Shown here: positions 27,587 to 35,818 of the stretch, piece by piece | Layout of the letters: each line of letters opens with the position of its first letter | How positions within the stretch are numbered: position 1 is the stretch's first letter | Source: Pseudomonas khorasanensis | GTDB taxonomy: Bacteria; Pseudomonadota; Gammaproteobacteria; Pseudomonadales; Pseudomonadaceae | Reading direction: 5' to 3' | Assembly: GCF_014268505.2 (NCBI RefSeq) | Contig: NZ_JABWQP020000001.1 | Coordinates: 62,001 to 126,000, forward strand | DNA: 64,000 nucleotides | Notes under the pieces: generated by a model | The model's input: the letters and a program-made list of their open reading frames with translations, nothing else | Database searches by the model: none | Told to the model about the DNA's origin: nothing | Position numbers and translations under genes: made by a program

Positions 27587-28564
27587 ATGCAGGAACAACC
27601 GTTGGTGGTGATTTCCGGTGCCAGCGCCGGCGTAGGTCGCGCGGTGGCCCATCGCTTCGCCGCTGGCGGCTATCGAATCGGTCTGCTGGCGCGCGATCCG
27701 GCAGGACTGGCCGCCACGCAACAGGAGCTGCAGGCGTATGGCGTGCAGGTCAGCAGCGTCAGCGTCGATGTCGCCGATGCGCTCGCCGTGCAGGAGGCCG
27801 CTGAGCAACTGGAAGCCACGCTCGGGCCGCTGGCGATCTGGATCAATGCGGCCATGGTCACGGTGCTCTCGCCGATAGAACACTTGTCGGCCGCAGAGAT
27901 CGAGCGCGTTACGCAGGTGACCTATCTGGGCACGGTTCACGGCACATTGGCAGCGTTGTCGTTGATGCGCCCGCGCAACAAGGGGCTGATCATTCAAGTG
28001 GGTTCGGCATTGTCGTATCGCGCCATTCCGCTGCAGGCGGCGTATTGCGCGGCGAAGTTCGCAGTGCGGGGTTTCACCGATTCATTACGCTGCGAATTGC
28101 TCCATGACCACAGCCGCATCCGGGTGTGCATGGTGCAACTGCCCGCCATGAACACGCCGCAGTTTGACTGGGCGCGCAACAAACTGCCCAAGCGCCCGCA
28201 ACCGGTGCCGCCGATCCATGATCCGGATGTCGCGGCGCGGGCGATTTTCAGCGTGGTCAAACATCCACCCCGTGAGTTGTGGCTCGGTGGGGCGACGATC
28301 AAGGCGATTGTCGGCCAGTCGGTCATGCCGGGTTTGCTTGACCGGTTGATGGCCCGCGCGGCGTGGAAGGGGCAGCAGACCGATGAACCTGAAGACAACC
28401 AACACCCGGACAACCTGTTCGAACCGCAGCCGTCCCTGCACCAGACACGCGGTCGCTTCGTCGGGCGATCGCGCGATTCAGCGCTGGCGTTGACTTCGAC
28501 TCAGGTGACGGCGGTTTCGGCAGTAATCGCCGTGCTTGTCGCCGTAGTTCTTCTACAATTTTGA
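27587..28564 (+). CDS. SDR family oxidoreductase with C-terminal membrane anchor
   Basis: 325 residues from the ATG at 27587 (GGGAGGA upstream). Classical short-chain dehydrogenase: SGASAGVGRAVA (~9-20) binds NADP(H), the catalytic Ser is in QVGSALSYR, and Tyr/Lys are in YCAAKFAVRG. Unlike most SDRs it ends in a hydrophobic segment (~305-325; VTAVSAVIAVLVAVVLLQF), a probable tail anchor. The substrate is unknown. The proline-rich segment after the Rossmann core (RPQPVPPIHDPDVAARAIF) is typical of a widespread SDR group in soil bacteria. Confidence 0.88.
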   Translation: MQEQPLVVISGASAGVGRAVAHRFAAGGYRIGLLARDPAGLAATQQELQAYGVQVSSVSVDVADALAVQEAAEQLEATLGPLAIWINAAMVTVLSPIEHLSAAEIERVTQVTYLGTVHGTLAALSLMRPRNKGLIIQVGSALSYRAIPLQAAYCAAKFAVRGFTDSLRCELLHDHSRIRVCMVQLPAMNTPQFDWARNKLPKRPQPVPPIHDPDVAARAIFSVVKHPPRELWLGGATIKAIVGQSVMPGLLDRLMARAAWKGQQTDEPEDNQHPDNLFEPQPSLHQTRGRFVGRSRDSALALTSTQVTAVSAVIAVLVAVVLLQF

Positions 28565-28683
28565 GCCTCTACGGCGAAACCATCGATAGCCGAAACCGGC
28601 CAAGATCAGGGTGTCGAGGTCGGCGAGACTGCCGAACAATGGGTTTCATGGGCTCTCCTTGAACCGTTTTCTGCGAACTCGAT

Positions 28684-29205
28684 CTAGGGCTCGGGTGCGG
28701 TCAGTGCGCCGGCTGAAGGCTTGAGTTTTTCCTGAAGGTCCCGGGCTTTTTTTGCCTGTTTCTCGATACCCGGCAAGTCAGATTGGGCGAAGGCCTTGAG
28801 CTGCGGATTTTGCGATGACATGGCTTCTTTCTTGAACAGCATCAGCCTTTGCTCGAGGGTTTCGGCCTGGCTGTCGATGTAAATGCGGTCGAAGGATTCG
28901 TCCCTTGATTCAAGGCGCAGCTGCCTGGCTTTCGATGCCGTCGACGGCTCGCCGGGAACCGCCATACGCTGGCTTTGCGCCAATTGCCTCAACTGTTTAT
29001 CGAAACGTTCGTGGTCGGCGATCATCTGCTTGGCAAAGTCTCTGACCTCGGGCAAGGCGCTCTTTTCCAGCGCGATGCGTGCGCTGTTGTTCTGGAACAG
29101 GCTCTGCTGGGCCGCTTCTTCGATGAAGGCGTCGATTGTTTCCGCGTTGCCCGGCTGGGTGCCCAGCGCCAGGATTGCGAGGCAAATCGCGGCAAGTGAT
29201 TTCAT
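28684..29205 (-). CDS. DUF4142 periplasmic helical protein
   Basis: 173 residues with a signal peptide (MKSLAAICLAILALG, cut near GNA-ET, ~21). The mature part has the DUF4142 pattern: FIEEAAQQSLFQNNSARIAL, FAKQMIADHERF and the helical QAETLEQRLMLFKKE. The fold is ferritin-like and the function is not established; such genes are common in stress-related clusters. It is convergent with the SDR. Confidence 0.86.
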   Translation of the reverse strand: MKSLAAICLAILALGTQPGNAETIDAFIEEAAQQSLFQNNSARIALEKSALPEVRDFAKQMIADHERFDKQLRQLAQSQRMAVPGEPSTASKARQLRLESRDESFDRIYIDSQAETLEQRLMLFKKEAMSSQNPQLKAFAQSDLPGIEKQAKKARDLQEKLKPSAGALTAPEP

Positions 29206-29255
29206 GGCGAATAACCCTCCGCAGATTCAGTGGACGGTGGCTGTCTCCGAACAGC

Positions 29256-29480
29256 TCACGGCTGCTGGTAGTGGCCGGGAGTGTTGTTGCCTTCGTCGTG
29301 TCTGGTGCGTTTCTGCACCTGGACATCGCTCAACGTAGCCGCTTTTAATTCGGGGAAAGCAGTCTTGAGTAGCGTTTCTGCCAGACCGGGGTCCAGCGTG
29401 TCGCCATCATGGGTCAGCGAGCGGCTCTGTGGCTGGTTGTCGAGGATGAAGCTGATGAGGAAATGGTGCTCATGGGACAT
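29256..29480 (-). CDS. Small hypothetical protein
   Basis: 74 residues from the ATG at 29480 (MSHEHHFLISFILDNQ), preferred because CAAGGAT lies 8 bases upstream; a longer frame to 29540 has no site. His-rich start, a conserved-looking middle (DPGLAETLLKTAFPELKAAT) and a basic tail. The family was not recognised. It is 50 bases upstream of the DUF4142 gene on the same strand. Confidence 0.6.
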   Translation of the reverse strand: MSHEHHFLISFILDNQPQSRSLTHDGDTLDPGLAETLLKTAFPELKAATLSDVQVQKRTRHDEGNNTPGHYQQP

Positions 29481-29640
29481 GGCTGAAATCCTTGAGTGCA
29501 TGGCAGCAAAAATTGCAGTACATGCACCTTTGATGAGCACCGCTGACGAGCATTCAAATAAAGGCTTTGAATGGCGACAAACGGCGCAAGCCTCAAATGA
29601 ACCCTCTCCCGGCAGGAGAGGGTGCTGAAGGCGATGTCGC

Positions 29641-29832
29641 TCAAATCTCCTTGATCGGCGTCTCTCCCTGCACGCCCTTGATCAGCGAGATCACGTGCAG
29701 GCAATCAGCCTTGTTCACATACGATTCGCCACTCGCAACGGTCTCGTGATTGCGCGCGCGCAGCCGCCAGCGCCATTGGCCTTTGCCAGTGCTCGGTGTG
29801 CCTCGGATTTGTCGGTATATCTCGAAATACAT
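29641..29832 (-). CDS. DUF1508 (YegP-like) small protein
   Basis: 63 residues from the ATG at 29832 (MYFEIYRQIRG) with CAGGGAG upstream. A single YegP/DUF1508 unit: WRWRLRARNHETVASGESY and KADCLHVISLIKG. E. coli YegP has two such units; one-unit forms are common. The function is unknown. Confidence 0.82.
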   Translation of the reverse strand: MYFEIYRQIRGTPSTGKGQWRWRLRARNHETVASGESYVNKADCLHVISLIKGVQGETPIKEI

Positions 29833-30107
29833 ACGGTTCGCTCCCTGCGAGTTGTGTGCGACAGCCTGTGTGGCGCATCGACGCAAGCCTAGCGCAGGCG
29901 TTTTTTTTGGCTATCGAGGATTTGTTTCCAATCGTTCGCGGATGTTTCTGAAAGACCCAGCCCAGAGCACCGCAACCGACTTGCGAATTGGCCGATATGA
30001 CGCCGCCCCCCGCTTGCGCGACTGGCCGTGCTCCTGCTTAATACGGAACGGCTCATGGTGTCGACATACCTTCGACGACCGACAAACACTATAAAAAGAG
30101 CACTCCT
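29833..30107. other. Divergent region before the glycosyltransferase cluster
   Basis: 275 bases with no gene supported on either strand. It should contain the promoter of the 30108-34272 cluster and of the DUF1508 gene. No clear motif could be assigned. Confidence 0.5.
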
Positions 30108-31073
30108 TTGACTGAGCACGGAACGCAACAGGCCGGGAAGGTGACGTTGTCGCTGGTGATCCCCGTTTTTAACGAAGAGGAGAGCCTCGACACGTTTCTC
30201 TTGCGCATCGATGAGGTCTTTCAGACACAAGCGTCGATCGACCTTGAACTGGTATTCGTCAATGACGGCAGTACCGATGCGACGCTTGAACACCTGCTTG
30301 AGCGTCAGCAGGGCGATTCGCGTCTGCGCATCGTCGACCTGAGCCGCAATTTCGGCAAGGAAGCGGCGCTGTCCGCCGGTTTGCACACGGCAACCGGGAA
30401 GATTGTGGTACCGATCGATGTCGACCTGCAGGATCCGCCTGAAGTCATTCTGCAGATGATCGAGCGTTGGCGCGAAGGTTACGAAGTGGTGCTCGGCCAT
30501 CGCGTCAGCCGCCGCAGCGACACGTGGGCCAAGCAGACTTCCGCGCACTGGTTCTATCGTCTGCACAACCGCATCGCCGAGCAGCCCTTACCGGAAAACG
30601 TCGGCGACTTCCGCCTGATGGATCGCTGCGTGGTCGATGCCTTGTTGACCCTGCCCGAGTCGCGCCGCTTCATGAAAGGCCTGTTTGCCTGGGTCGGCTT
30701 TCGCACCACCCATGTCGATTACGAACGCCCCGAGCGCATGGCCGGGCAGAGCAAGTTCAATGGCTGGCGGCTGTGGAATTTCGCCCTTGAAGGCATCACC
30801 AGTTTCAGCACCGAGCCGCTGCGCGTCTGGACTTATCTGGGGGCGACGGTCTCGCTGGTGTCGTTTGCGTTCGCGATTTTCATCGTCTTGCGCACGTTGA
30901 TCCACGGCGTCGATTTACCAGGCTACGCGTCATTGATGGTCGCGGTGACGTTTCTGGGCGGGCTGCAATTGATCGGCATCGGCGTGCTCGGTGAATACCT
31001 CGGCCGCACTTATATCGAATCCAAACGCCGGCCGGTTTTTCTGGTGCGTCGCGTCTACGACCCCAAGGACTGA
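30108..31073 (+). CDS. Family 2 glycosyltransferase, GtrB/ArnC-like (TTG start)
   Basis: 321 residues from TTG at 30108, since no ATG or GTG upstream fits; AAGAG lies 7-8 bases before. GT-A fold (SLVIPVFNEEESLDTFLLR; VNDGSTDAT; metal-binding region VDVDLQDPPE), then two membrane helices near the C-terminus (~235-260 and ~270-295) and a short basic tail. This is the polyprenyl-phosphate glycosyltransferase (DPM1-like) layout. It would charge undecaprenyl phosphate with a sugar for the GtrA-type flippase encoded downstream. The sugar is unknown. Confidence 0.9.
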   Translation: MTEHGTQQAGKVTLSLVIPVFNEEESLDTFLLRIDEVFQTQASIDLELVFVNDGSTDATLEHLLERQQGDSRLRIVDLSRNFGKEAALSAGLHTATGKIVVPIDVDLQDPPEVILQMIERWREGYEVVLGHRVSRRSDTWAKQTSAHWFYRLHNRIAEQPLPENVGDFRLMDRCVVDALLTLPESRRFMKGLFAWVGFRTTHVDYERPERMAGQSKFNGWRLWNFALEGITSFSTEPLRVWTYLGATVSLVSFAFAIFIVLRTLIHGVDLPGYASLMVAVTFLGGLQLIGIGVLGEYLGRTYIESKRRPVFLVRRVYDPKD

Positions 31074-31076
31074 CCT

Positions 31077-31787
31077 ATGGATCTCAAGGAAACCGACATC
31101 CTCGGCGACAGCATCGACGCGCATTGGTATTACTGCGCCAAAGCGGCTGCTACCCGGCGTTTGCTGGGTGACACGGCGATCCGTCGAATACTCGATGTCG
31201 GCGCCGGCTCGGGATTTTTCTCCCATCATCTGCTGACTCATACCGACGCGCGTGAAGCGTGGTGCGTCGACATCAGTTATCCCGCCGATTCAAGTGCCAC
31301 CACCGCTGGCAAACCGGTGCACTACCGGCGCTGCATTGACAGCCTCGATGCGGATCTGGTGTTGCTGATGGACGTGTTGGAGCATGTCGACGACGACCTC
31401 GGCCTGCTCAAAAGTTACGTCGCCAAGGTGCCTTCAGGCAGCCGTTTTCTGATGACAGTGCCGGCGTTTCAGTTTCTCTGGAGCGGTCACGATGATTTCC
31501 TCGAGCACAAACGTCGCTACACCCTCGCGCAATTCGAAACGCTGGCGGACGATGCCGGGTTGACCGTGCAGCGCGGTGCCTATTACTTCGGTGCGGTGTT
31601 CCCGATCGCTGCGGCGTTGCGGTTATTGCCACAGGGCTCCAGGGGTGTGAAGCCGCAATCGCAACTCAAGCGGCATCACCCGCTGGTCAACACGGCGCTC
31701 AAGGCCCTTTGCCGTCTGGAATTACGCTTGATGGGGATGAATCGCGTGGCGGGTTTGAGTGTTTTCGTGCTGGCGCAGAAACCGTGA
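31077..31787 (+). CDS. Class I SAM-dependent methyltransferase
   Basis: 236 residues. The SAM-binding motif I is ILDVGAGSGFFSHHL (~38-52), followed by LVLLMDVLEHVDDDLGLL and FLMTVPAFQFLWSGHDDFLEHKRR, typical of small-molecule or sugar methyltransferases. Its ATG is 3 bases after the glycosyltransferase stop and its TGA overlaps the gtrA GTG, so it is translated as part of the cluster. A glycan-modifying role is inferred. Confidence 0.88.
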   Translation: MDLKETDILGDSIDAHWYYCAKAAATRRLLGDTAIRRILDVGAGSGFFSHHLLTHTDAREAWCVDISYPADSSATTAGKPVHYRRCIDSLDADLVLLMDVLEHVDDDLGLLKSYVAKVPSGSRFLMTVPAFQFLWSGHDDFLEHKRRYTLAQFETLADDAGLTVQRGAYYFGAVFPIAAALRLLPQGSRGVKPQSQLKRHHPLVNTALKALCRLELRLMGMNRVAGLSVFVLAQKP

Positions 31788-32170
31788 TCGCCAGCGATAG
31801 ATCCGCGCTGATCCGGCGCGGCGTCCGCTTTGCGCTGACCGGGCTGTTCGTCACCGCTTTGCATGCGGTGGTGGCGGTGTTGTTCATCCGTTTCATCGCA
31901 CCCGAGCCGCCGCTGGCCAATGGTTTTGCATTTGCTGTGGCGACTGTGGTGTCTTATGTGATCAACACCACCTGGAGTTTTTCGGCCCGTTTGCATGGGC
32001 GCACGTTGCTGCGCTTCTTGTCGGTATCGGCCTGTGGATTTCTGTTGGCAATGTCTGTCGCCTGGGCCGCGCAAATGGCCGGCTTGAATGATCTGCTCGG
32101 AATAGGCGCAGTGGCCCTGACGATTCCAGCGTTTACCTTCGTTTTGCACAATTTCTGGACGTATCGATGA
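31784..32170 (+). CDS. gtrA: GtrA family membrane protein (putative flippase)
   Basis: 128 residues from a GTG at 31784 that overlaps the previous stop (GTGA). Four membrane helices (~13-33, ~40-60, ~72-92, ~98-120) with GtrA/DPMS signatures GVRFALTGLFVTALHA and FVLHNFWTYR at the C-terminus. GtrA proteins are thought to flip polyprenyl-linked sugars across the inner membrane. The upstream GT2 and downstream large membrane protein complete a three-component glycosylation system. Confidence 0.88.
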   Translation: MIASDRSALIRRGVRFALTGLFVTALHAVVAVLFIRFIAPEPPLANGFAFAVATVVSYVINTTWSFSARLHGRTLLRFLSVSACGFLLAMSVAWAAQMAGLNDLLGIGAVALTIPAFTFVLHNFWTYR

Positions 32171-34272
32171 AGCTTTGCTCGACACCTCGGGCCACTGTGC
32201 TGTTGCCTGTGCTTTTGGGAATTCTGGCGTTTTTTATCGTGGTCGGCCCGCGTGCGCTGGACCCGACGAACATTGCGTGGCTGGGCGATGGCGACCCGGC
32301 CACCCATTACCAGGGGTGGGTGTTTTTCCGGCATTCTCCGTGGAGCTTTCCGTTGGGCCTCAATCCATCCTATGGACTTGAGTTGAGCAACGGCTTGATT
32401 TTTTCCGATTCTAATCCTCTGTTCGCTTTTTTGTTCAAACCGTTCTCGGCGCTGTTGCCTGAGCCGTTCCAGTATTTCGGGCTCTGGTTGCTGACGTGCT
32501 TCGTTCTGCAGAGCTGGTTTGCCTGGAAACTGCTCGGCCTGCTGACCCGCGACTCGGTGCTGAAGCTGCTCGGCGCCGGGCTGTTTGTATTCATTCCGGC
32601 CATGCTGATTCGCATGAGTGTGCACTTGTCTCTGGGGGGGCATTTCATGCTGCTGGCTGCGCTTTATCTGGCGCTGCGGCCATTCACGCCCAAACGTTGT
32701 CTGGCGTGGGGGACGCTGCTGGCGGTGGCGGCTTTGGTGCACGCTTACCTGCTGGCGATGATTGCACTGATCTGGCTGGCCGACCTTGCAGCCCATACCC
32801 TGCGGCGCCACCTGGCGCCGGGCAAAGCCCTGGGTGAGCTGGTCGGCCTGTTTTTGCTGGTCAGTCTGTGTTGCTGGCAGGCGGGTTACTTCAGCGTCGG
32901 CGACGACGGGCTGGCATTGATGGGCTACGGCCTGTTCCGTGCCAATGTGCTGAGCTTCCTTGACCCGGGTGAGTGGTCCTTTGCGTTGCGGGACATGCCC
33001 GGTGTATTGGGCGATGGCGACGGGTTCGCATTCCTTGGGCTCGGCGTGGTCTTTTTGCTCATCTGCGCTTTCCTGGCGTGGCTGCAACGTGGGACGGATG
33101 TTGGCATCAAAGCGCGCCGTTACCCGTTGCTGCTGCTCGCGCTGGCGGGCCTGGGGCTGTTTGCCGTCTCCAACAACGTGGGTGTCGGGCCCTTCGAGCT
33201 GCATATTCCGTTGCCGGATGCGTTGGTGGCCGTGGCGACGATATTTCGCGGTTCGGGGCGGATGGTCTGGCCCGTCATGTATATGGCCATTTTCGCCATC
33301 CTGTACGTTGTGATTCGTGGGCACGCTTCGCGCACCGCGCGGGTTCTGCTGAGCATTGCCTTGTTGCTGCAGGTGGCGGATACGCGGTCCGGCTGGGGAG
33401 AGTCACGCAAACTGTTCATGGTCACGCCCGCGTCACAATGGAAGACGCCGCTGGTTGATCCGTTCTGGGATCAGGCTGCGCGGCATTATCAGGCCGTGCG
33501 ATGGCTGCGTCCGGAGAATTATCCGGAGCAATGGATAACGCTGGCCGAGTTTGCCGGGCGCCATCACTTGCCGACCAATGCCGTCTACCTTGGGCGCGTG
33601 AGTACTCGCGCCACCGAGGCGGCGCAGGCCGTGTCAGACCAGATGGTCAGCTCTGGCCGATACGCCGCCGATACGCTGTACGTGCTCGATAGCCGCAGCG
33701 TGTTGCCGGCAGCGCTGACCCTGAACCGCGAGACAGATGTGCTCGCCAGAATCGACGGTTTGAACGTGCTGGCGCCGGGCTGGAAGCGTTGCGCCGAATG
33801 TACGCCGATTACGGCGGTCGATCCGCTGACCCTGATCTCGTCCCTCAAGCCGGACGCCAGGGTGACCTTCGACGTTACAAGCCTGGCGACGTTTTTTCTG
33901 GGCAACGGATGGTCGAAAAGCGAACCGTGGGGGACGTGGTCCGAGGGCGACGAATCGCAAATCATTCTGCGACCCGAGGCTTTGGTGAAGTCATTTTTGC
34001 TGGAAGCCAATGCCCTGATTGCGCAGTCGCATAACGAGCAGTCACTGGAGATCTTCGTCAACGAGGTGCCGGTTTTGTCCACTCGCTTGCGCAAGCCCGA
34101 AGCGAACATCGTCAAGGTTGATCTGCCAGCCGACGTCCAGGAGCGGATCGAGCGTGAAGGTGTATTGGTGATTCGTTTCAGGTACGCCAACGCCATCACC
34201 CCGAGGGCCCTGGGCATGGGACTCGATCCGCGCAAACTGGCCATCGGAATTCGGGCTTTGACCCTCCATTGA
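32167..34272 (+). CDS. Large polytopic membrane protein, DUF6311-like (putative GT-C glycosyltransferase)
   Basis: 701 residues; the ATG overlaps the gtrA stop (ATGA). About 10-11 membrane helices in the first ~420 residues, with an acidic motif in the first periplasmic loop (WLGDGDPATHYQGW, ~39-52) as in GT-C glycosyltransferases, then a soluble periplasmic domain (~430-701) with CAEC at about 540. It is probably the last step of the cluster, moving the flipped sugar onto a surface acceptor. The acceptor is unknown. Confidence 0.82.
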   Translation: MKLCSTPRATVLLPVLLGILAFFIVVGPRALDPTNIAWLGDGDPATHYQGWVFFRHSPWSFPLGLNPSYGLELSNGLIFSDSNPLFAFLFKPFSALLPEPFQYFGLWLLTCFVLQSWFAWKLLGLLTRDSVLKLLGAGLFVFIPAMLIRMSVHLSLGGHFMLLAALYLALRPFTPKRCLAWGTLLAVAALVHAYLLAMIALIWLADLAAHTLRRHLAPGKALGELVGLFLLVSLCCWQAGYFSVGDDGLALMGYGLFRANVLSFLDPGEWSFALRDMPGVLGDGDGFAFLGLGVVFLLICAFLAWLQRGTDVGIKARRYPLLLLALAGLGLFAVSNNVGVGPFELHIPLPDALVAVATIFRGSGRMVWPVMYMAIFAILYVVIRGHASRTARVLLSIALLLQVADTRSGWGESRKLFMVTPASQWKTPLVDPFWDQAARHYQAVRWLRPENYPEQWITLAEFAGRHHLPTNAVYLGRVSTRATEAAQAVSDQMVSSGRYAADTLYVLDSRSVLPAALTLNRETDVLARIDGLNVLAPGWKRCAECTPITAVDPLTLISSLKPDARVTFDVTSLATFFLGNGWSKSEPWGTWSEGDESQIILRPEALVKSFLLEANALIAQSHNEQSLEIFVNEVPVLSTRLRKPEANIVKVDLPADVQERIEREGVLVIRFRYANAITPRALGMGLDPRKLAIGIRALTLH

Positions 34273-34364
34273 ACTGGCATGGCGCTTGATGGCGCACCGG
34301 CCCATGGACGCGCTTCATGGGCCTTTCTACACTGCCGCTAGTCCGGGGGCGCAGGGGGCAATGG

Positions 34365-35285
34365 ATGAACCGCAATGAACTACGCAAGGCCGACATCAAC
34401 CTGATGGTGGTGTTCGAGACCCTGATGCTCGAACGCAACGTGACCCGGGCAGCGGAAAAACTGTTCCTCGGCCAGCCCACCATCAGCTCGGCGCTCAACC
34501 GCTTGCGCACGATGCTCAACGACCCGCTGTTCATCCGCGTCGGTCATCGCATGGAACCAACGGCCCGCGCCGAAGACATTTTTCGCCATCTCAAACCAGC
34601 GCTGGATTCGCTCTCCGTGGCGCTCAGCCTGACCCGCGATTTCGACCCCGCCACGAGCACCATGACCTTTCGTATCGGCCTGTCCGATGACGTCGAATTC
34701 GGCCTGCTGCCGCCGCTGTTGCGTGCATTGCGTCAAGAGGCGCCGAACGTGGTGTTCGTCGTCCAGCACGTCGATTACTGGCGCATTCCCGACCTGCTTG
34801 CCGCTGGCGATATCACCGTCGGCATCAGCCAGACCCGTGGCCTGCCGGCCAATGCCAAACGCAAGTTGCTGCGGCATATTCAGCCGAGCATCCTGCGCGC
34901 CGATGCCTCGGCTACACCGCTGACCCTCGACGAATATTGCGCTCGTCCGCACGTTCTGGTGTCGCACACGGCCAATGTCTGTGGTTTCGCCGATGAGTGG
35001 CTGGCGGAACTGGGTCGCACGCGCCAGGTGGTGTTGTCGGTGCCGCAGTACAGCGCACTGCCGGCGCTGCTGGCCGGTACGGATCTGATCGCCAGCCTGC
35101 CGGATTACACCGCAGCGGCAATGGCGGCTTCCGGGCTGCTGTTCAAGGAACCGTTTCCGTTCAAGACGCCGACCCTGGACCTGTCGATGGTCTGGCTCAG
35201 CCACGTCGACAGCGACCCGGCCGAGCGCTGGCTGCGTTCGCGGCTGGAAGCATTCATGAGCGAACGGCCGCTTATTCAGATCTAA
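34365..35285 (+). CDS. LysR family transcriptional regulator
   Basis: 306 residues from the ATG at 34365 (MNRNELRKADINLMVVFETL), with the GCAGGGGG stretch upstream. N-terminal helix-turn-helix (~10-65; RNVTRAAEKLFLGQPTISSALNRLR), then the effector-binding domain (~95-300). It resembles the NodD/LeuO-type subgroup. There is no divergent gene, so the target is not obvious. A REPIN separates it from the downstream isomerase. Confidence 0.92.
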   Translation: MNRNELRKADINLMVVFETLMLERNVTRAAEKLFLGQPTISSALNRLRTMLNDPLFIRVGHRMEPTARAEDIFRHLKPALDSLSVALSLTRDFDPATSTMTFRIGLSDDVEFGLLPPLLRALRQEAPNVVFVVQHVDYWRIPDLLAAGDITVGISQTRGLPANAKRKLLRHIQPSILRADASATPLTLDEYCARPHVLVSHTANVCGFADEWLAELGRTRQVVLSVPQYSALPALLAGTDLIASLPDYTAAAMAASGLLFKEPFPFKTPTLDLSMVWLSHVDSDPAERWLRSRLEAFMSERPLIQI

Positions 35286-35302
35286 CAGATGCCACGCATC
35301 CC

Positions 35303-35389
35303 TGTGGGAGCGAGCCTGCTTCGAAGCCGTTCGGCAGGCGCGGATGTGCAACCTGGCAGGACGCTTTCGCGAGCAGGCTCGCTCCCACA
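35303..35389. repeat. REPIN (two inverted REP copies)
   Basis: Left arm from 35303 (TGTGGGAGCGAGCCTGCT, slightly shortened) and right arm to 35389, around a spacer of about 45 bases. Same family as the 4369 and 16032 elements, but the left arm carries a one-base change (TTCGAA instead of TCGCGAA). Confidence 0.85.
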
Positions 35390-35449
35390 AAGGACGGTGT
35401 GTGATTGTGGTATATGTACGCCCCCGCATCCATCGACCGGAGATCCGCA

Positions 35450-35815
35450 ATGCCACACCTGCACATGGAATACACCGCCAACCTGCCGCAGTTGAACCCA
35501 GACGTTGCCCTGATCCGGCTGAATAACACGCTGGTGGGTTCCGGTCAGTTCGGGGCGGAACACGATATCAAGAGCCGTGCAATCAAGGTCGAGACCTTCA
35601 AGGTCGGCACCGCCATGGGTGAACGCGCTTTCGTTCATGTGAAGCTGGCGTTGCTCAGTGGGCGCTCGGCGGAAATCAAGAAACAGTTGTCGCAAAGCCT
35701 GCTGACAGCGCTCCAGGACCTGTGTGAATGGCCAGCCGGCGTTGAGCTGCAACTGTGCGTCGAACTGCTCGATATCGATCGCGAGTCCTACAGTAAAGCG
35801 GCCATTGGCTTATAA
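35450..35815 (+). CDS. 5-carboxymethyl-2-hydroxymuconate isomerase family protein (HpaF-like)
   Basis: 121 residues from the ATG at 35450. MPHLHMEYTANL places Pro at position 2, which becomes the catalytic N-terminal proline after Met removal in the tautomerase superfamily. CHMI-type pattern with IKSRAIKVETFKVG and FVHVKLALLSGRS. In homoprotocatechuate breakdown HpaF isomerises CHM, but no hpa genes are near, so a different substrate or an orphan role is possible. Confidence 0.87.
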   Translation: MPHLHMEYTANLPQLNPDVALIRLNNTLVGSGQFGAEHDIKSRAIKVETFKVGTAMGERAFVHVKLALLSGRSAEIKKQLSQSLLTALQDLCEWPAGVELQLCVELLDIDRESYSKAAIGL

Positions 35816-35818
35816 GGC

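Noticed and set aside
31954..33324. 456-codon minus-strand frame opposite gtrA and the large membrane protein
   Set aside because: Gln/His/Arg-rich shadow of membrane-protein codons, no domain.
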